Shown here one piece after another: positions 59,136 through 64,000 of a stretch of DNA of 64,000 bases. The first letter of the stretch is position 1. Each line of letters opens with the position of its first letter. This DNA is from Symsagittifera roscoffensis (taxonomy: Eukaryota > Xenacoelomorpha > Acoela > Convolutidae): contig NC_087062.1 of assembly GCF_963678635.1 (NCBI RefSeq), positions 18,339,789-18,403,788 on the forward strand, given 5' to 3'. Below the pieces are notes generated by a model. The model had not been told where the DNA came from, ran no database searches, and saw nothing but the letters and a program-made list of their open reading frames with translations. The position numbers and the translations under genes are program-made.

Positions 59136-59820
59136 GTGTCAGTCCGCGTCGAAAATAGATACACGGAGGCCTACGGTCCACATGAGGTGATGTTGAAAAT
59201 AAATGGAATAAACATCTACATGAAGACTACGATAACATGTGACAAAGACCTAGTCAGACAGATCTACGTGGGTAGAGAAGAACTGAAAGTCAGATCGATT
59301 GGACTCTGCGCCATGCTAGAAGAGGATTCAATGGACATCGGAATAGAGGCAGACGTATCGCCACTCGTGCTTGACATAAGTGGCAACAAGACTCAGTTGC
59401 GAGGGGTAACTAGACACGGGAGTGGTCTTGAGTGTTATACCAATCGAAACTTGGGAGCGAATGGGCTTCGACAAAGACGACTTGATAGACTCGAGAATAC
59501 GGCTGTCAGCTGCAAAAAAATGGGCGCTGCGGGTACTAGGCAGGACACCAATAATAGCCCTAAACTTGGGGGAACGCAACCTGTAGATGAGCTTCCTTGT
59601 GGTGGAAAACCTAGATGAGTCTGACCAATTCATTTTAGGCAGAGACTTCATCAGAAACTTCGACGTAACTATTGATCTAAACAATGCCATGTTCAGGATT
59701 CGGAACCCGGAAAGAAAGTACGTAATTAAACCGGTAAATTTTATAATTGCGAATGAGAATAAAGCACCGGTATTCTTGAGTAGATGGGTGAAGCTGAAAG
59801 CAAAGAAGCGGCAATTGTAA
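59136..59820 (+). pseudogene. gypsy aspartic protease region (broken)
   Basis: The catalytic LDTG followed by VVLSVIP is encoded near 59,410-59,440, but in a different frame from the open stretch that precedes it (59,136-59,618) and directly after an in-frame TAA. The family's second conserved block, FILGRDFIRNFDVTIDL, is at about 59,632-59,682 in a third piece. So the active-site motif survives and the reading frame does not. Confidence 0.7.
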
Positions 59821-61515
59821 GCTTGCGAATGAAAAAATATAAAGAACTAAGCGAAGACAAGCAAGTATGCATAGTCCCAAATCCAAATAGTCAACATGCT
59901 GCTGTTTTAGGAAGATCCTTCTCGATAACCAAGAGCGGTCTCTGCGTCAGTGTCTGGTTGAATACTCTTGATATACCCATCACAATCCAGAGGGGAAGGA
60001 AACTGGGATACGCTTTACCCGTGAAAACTCGATATGAAATGACTGAAAATGTAAAAGAGAATGAAGTTCTTGATAGTCCCAATCATAGGGACAAGATTTG
60101 TATAAAAGATTCATCAGGTCTTGTTAAATCACTTAAGTCAGAGACAGACGATGGACTTTCGAGCTGTTCAAATTTCCCGGAAAGACCCACACCAGAGGAA
60201 ATGGAAATGGATAAACCGGTTTTACCCGAAATAGAGCACTTGAGGGGCAAGGTAACGGATGAACAGCTCGAAGCCATCAAGGACGTACTAGAGCGGATTG
60301 AGGATATTTTTTCGAAACATAAGGCAGACATTGGATATTGTAATTTTGTTGAACATGAAATAGAGCTTGAAGAGTCGGAGGTACCGCACAGGCAGGGGGC
60401 GAGGCGTATGACCCCACACAAATCGGATGCATGTAGAAAAGAGATAGAGACCTTACTAGAGTATGATATGATAGAACCATCCAAATCAACGTGGGCGTGT
60501 GGAGTAGTGATGGCTAAGAAGAAAGGCGACCAATTGAGGTTTTGTTGCAAATTTCGGTATCTGAAATCTGTCACGGTGAAGTATGCCTATCCCATACCTG
60601 GGATTGATGAGAGCCTCTCGAATTTAGGGGACGCAAAATTTTTTACGACTGTTGATTTAGGATCAACCTTTTGGCAGGTTCCACTGAGGAAGCAAGACGG
60701 ATAAAAGAGCGTTTGCCTGCGAGCTGGGGCTGTTTCAATGGAAGAGGATGCCCTTTGGTCTTTGTAACGCCACGGCTACGTTTCAGCGATTGATGGCACA
60801 CGCATTGATAGGTGTAACGAAGAAATACGGCAACTTGGTAATGTGCTACGTGGATGACGTGGGAATTGCGACGCCGACACTAGAGGACCATATCGAGCGA
60901 CTAGACGAGGTGTTCGCCTGCATGAAGAGATGGAGACTAAAACTCAACCCATCAAATTGCGAAATACTCAAGGACTCGATTAAATACGTGGGGAGGATGG
61001 TGGACAGACACGGCATCAGAACAGACCCAGATGCAGTAGAAGCAGTTCTGATCTGGAAATCGCCAAAAAAGGAACATCAACTGATGAGCTTCTTGGGTTT
61101 TGCGAATTATTACAGGGAGTTCATTAAGGGCTATGCGGACAAAGTGTACCCGATGCAACAACTGATGAAGCACAAAGGCAAGAAATTCACGTGGAACAAT
61201 GCGGCAGAAGAGTCATTCCACAGAATAAAGAAGGAGTTGTGTGAAGCACCGGTGCTAATGATGCCAACAGAAAACGGAATGTACGTGCTGGACACGGATG
61301 CATCGGTAGTAGCGATTTCTGACATTCTCCATCAAGAGCAGGAATGGAATGGGAAGACAGTCTTGAGACCAATAGCATACGGGAGTAATGTCTTGAGTGA
61401 TACGGAGATGAAGTATGGTGCGCCCAAAGTGGTTACCTTTGTCGATAAATACAGGGCATACCTAGGTAGCGAGCCGTTCAAGCTACGAGTCGACAACAGG
61501 GCACTCAGCTGGTGA
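59784..61515 (+). pseudogene. gypsy reverse transcriptase and RNase H (frameshifted)
   Basis: Reverse transcriptase copies the element RNA into DNA. The first open piece (to 60,704) holds the palm start and FFTTVDLGSTFWQVPL with the first catalytic Asp. A one-base shift at about 60,700 breaks the frame. The second (60,748-61,515) holds MPFGLCNATATFQRLM, the YVDDV active site, FLGFANYYREFI and the RNase H start VLDTDAS. The RNase H Glu position appears as Asp in FVDKYRAYL. The frame breaks again at about 61,512 after RVDNRALSW. Confidence 0.9.
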
Positions 61516-63185
61516 AAACGTACTCAATGGATCAGAGCTACATTGGGAGATGGATAGTTCGCCTGGATGGATACAAAATGATAATTGAACATAGGACAAG
61601 AGATAAACATCATAATGCCGATAGCTTGAGTCAGAAGACGGAGTTCTATGAGAGACAGGAACAGAGGGAGGTAGATAGGCCAGAAATCAAAGATGGCTTC
61701 TCCTTCATCGATAAGGAAACGTATGATAGTCTTCTACTCACGAGATGGCTCGACAAGTCTGGCAAACCTACAGAAGATCAACCCGAATTACCAAAGGAGC
61801 GTCTAGAGAAAACAATCTTGAAAAGAACCCAAGGGATGCCAATGGAGATAATGCTCAAGTCTAAAATTGTGAGGGAGACACTCAAAGCAAAAGGCTATGA
61901 TCTCAACCAAGTAGAAATGGGAAGAGCAGAGATAGATGAAGACTTGAGGAGATTACTCAAGAAACTGGCAGACGATAAACCCGTGGTCAGAGAAAAGGGT
62001 GAAGAGGAACCAGAAGTCTCGATATTGAGAAGGAATGATGCGGAAGGTAGCAAGGACTCCTTGAAAGAAAAGAAACCTAATGGAAAAGAAGTCGTGCATT
62101 GGTTGAGAGTCCCTGAGGATATATTTGAGCGGACTATGGTTAGGAAGAAGAAGGTGACATTCAAGGAGGAGGCTGAACACCTTGGACTGAGTCAAGAGTC
62201 GGGGGAGTGGCCCACTGCAGAGGAAGGTGCTGAAGAAGAAAATTTGTCCGGGGAGTGTGAAGAATGGGATGAAGACTCAGAAAAGAGCAGAGATGACCAA
62301 GACAGTCTATGCATGATATTGGCGGAAGAGAAAATGAGGCACCGCGACAGGGAGCTACAGACGGATACCTCCTCAGGAACGTACAATTTGGATCAGCAGG
62401 AGGTGTGCGGAGGTGAAGAACTTGAGAAAATTGCAGTATCAAGGAAACCGTTCAGGGAGCTATCATGCAACTCAAATGTCAGAACAAACCTGGTATCAGA
62501 AGATGACAGGAAGGTCTTGAGGAGGATAGTTTGCGTCAAACTGAAAGATGACATCCACAGTCCCGAAAAAATGAATGGTCAGATAATGGCACTGAAGGAA
62601 AACGTCAAGGCGATATATAGGCTGTCGGATCTGATACGAGCCCAAAAAAATGACAAGATGACAAGCAACCTCTCCAAATGGATCTGGACGGTAGCCAAAG
62701 AGAAAGGGGACCTGAAAGAAGACAGCTACAAGATCTTGAGCCAGTTCTACAAGGAGAGAAAAGATTTACTCTATCACACAGCTGATGGGGTTTTAGCATG
62801 CAGGAGAAAGGATGAAGAGAGAATACTACACAAGCTCATCATACCACCACAGTTGTACCAGACGGAGGTGTTATTCAGATTGCACGATCAAATGGGGCAT
62901 CAGGGCATAGACAAAGCGCAACAGAGAATGCTACACAGGTTTGATTGGCCGGGATCAAGGAAGGCCTGCGAGAGATGGGTGAATGCATGTCTGGCATGTC
63001 TACAGGTGAAAGACCCAAGGAAGAAGAAGTTTCCACTCAAGTCCGTGGAAAGTTCGGAAATCAACGAGGTTGTGCAGATAGAACATCAGAAGATCTGCAT
63101 GACAGAGTCGGGATATAACAAGATACTGGTCATAAAAGACCACTTTACGAAGTTGGCGGAAGAGGTGCCCTGTCAAACAGCCTGA
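61512..63185 (+). pseudogene. gypsy RNase H end, acidic spacer and integrase N-terminus
   Basis: A 557-codon frame. It begins with the RNase H/connection end (YIGRWIVRL, KHHNADSLS), followed by about 390 residues of charged, Glu/Lys-rich sequence of unknown role, then the integrase HHCC finger (HDQMGHQGIDKAQQRM followed by CLACLQ). The first catalytic Asp of the DDE triad is expected in VQIEHQKICM and is Glu here. A TGA at 63,183-63,185 ends the frame, although the next codons continue the same domain. Confidence 0.85.
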
Positions 63186-64000
63186 CCGGAGGAGACTTGG
63201 GACCACTTGATAACACATTGGATATCACGATATGGTTGTCCGATGACATTTCAATCGGACAACGGAAAAGCCTTCGTGGGTGATCTGACAAAAGAATTGA
63301 TGAAGAGGTCACACATTGCTCAAGCGCACTCAAAGACCTACCATCCTCAGACTAACGGGTTAGTGGAGAGACAGAACAGGACGTTAGTGATTATGCTGAG
63401 GGTATATTGCTCGCGATTCATGACAGACTATGATAAATATCTGCCGCAAGTGGTAGGGGCGTACAACAGCACGCAACACTCGACAACAGGAATCAGTCCC
63501 TTCATGATGTTAAGGGGCAAGAAGAGAGCAATGCCCCTAACATTCTTTTACCCAGAATACGAAGGAAACAAGACGTCGCCTCAAGCTTATGTGAATGAAG
63601 CGGTCAAGAGACAACAGGAACTAAACCAGCTCTGCAGAAGGAACACGGGGCAAGGACAAATGAGGCAGCGGAAGAAATACGATGAGAAGAAACTTCAAGC
63701 AAAACCGTATGCAGTGGGCCAATACGTCTGGTTGTTCCAGAATGTTATATCTCCCAAGGGGACGAAGAAACTACTTAAGAAATGGCGAGGACCGTTCCTG
63801 ATCACAGAGGTACAACAGCAGGGACGGTTCTACCGCTTGAGTACGGGGCGAGCAGCGCATTATGAAAATCTGAAGCCTCATGTTCCATCTCCGGAGGACT
63901 GGTGCGTACCGCAGACTTTTGAGGGACTAGAGTACCTATTGGTAGAGCCAGCATGCGATGTGAACGAGAAAGGCACCATAGAAAAAAATGATGGCAACGA
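63186..64000 (+). pseudogene. gypsy integrase core and C-terminus, open to window edge
   Basis: The same frame as the preceding piece continues after one TGA for 815 nt with no stop up to the end of the window. It contains the second and third catalytic residues (TFQSDNGKAFVG and NGLVERQNRTL), GAYNSTQHSTTGISPF, and a C-terminal chromo/SH3-like part (VGQYVWLFQNV, KKWRGPFLI, YRLSTGRAAHYE). Confidence 0.9.

Larger units (their letters stand above)
56589..64000 (+). mobile_element. Ty3/gypsy LTR retrotransposon, frameshifted, 3' end outside window
   Basis: Order gag, zinc-knuckle region, protease, reverse transcriptase, RNase H, integrase is that of Ty3/gypsy elements. There are at least seven frame breaks and stops, but the domains keep clear protein-level conservation, so loss of function is fairly recent. 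No LTR pair can be seen because the 3' end lies beyond the window. I found no certain 5' LTR or primer-binding site in 55,047-56,600. Confidence 0.9.

Overview
The window is AT-rich eukaryotic nuclear DNA, almost certainly from an invertebrate animal. The evidence is a C1q-domain secretory or membrane gene, a TORC2 SIN1 gene split into many exons, spliced EF1-beta and RPL17 genes, tRNA-derived SINEs, a non-LTR retrotransposon, a hAT-type MITE and a Ty3/gypsy retrotransposon. The host proteins are rather divergent, so I do not assign a phylum. All genes with a recognisable start have an AG splice acceptor a few bases upstream of the ATG, which would fit a spliced-leader lineage, but that is only inference.

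Layout. 1-34,868: a large minus-strand gene for the TORC2 subunit SIN1 (MAPKAP1). I rebuilt it from eight exons whose splice phases are all compatible. Its PH domain should lie beyond the left edge. A plus-strand C1q-domain gene (2,297-3,906) sits inside a SIN1 intron. The other SIN1 introns are packed with SINE heads, hairpin-bearing dispersed repeats, a long foldback and a 0.9-kb tandem duplication. 13,904-22,229 and 22,430-30,755 are the same 8,326 bp on the two sides of a 200-N gap, which looks like an unmerged contig overlap (a false duplication). It carries second copies of SIN1 exons 2 and 3.

36,376-37,547: EF1-beta (minus, 3 coding exons). 39,715-40,776: RPL17 (minus, 2 coding exons). 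41,017-41,441: hAT MITE with 8-bp target-site duplication. 42-46.7 kb: SINE, 157-bp tandem repeat, 0.55-kb dispersed element, long foldback. 46,862-47,566: NAT9 acetyltransferase in one exon (minus). 48.4-55.05 kb: a LINE reverse-transcriptase fragment, part of which was amplified into a composite satellite with ~1,020-bp and 865-bp units sharing a core. 55.8-56.2 kb: 21-bp minisatellite. 56.6-64.0 kb: a frameshifted Ty3/gypsy element (gag, protease, RT, RNase H, integrase) that runs off the right edge.

The recognisable host genes are housekeeping functions (translation elongation, ribosome, N-terminal acetylation, TORC2 signalling) on the minus strand, plus one nested C1q gene on the plus strand. 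There is no sign that they form one pathway. The rest of the window is mainly mobile-element and satellite DNA.
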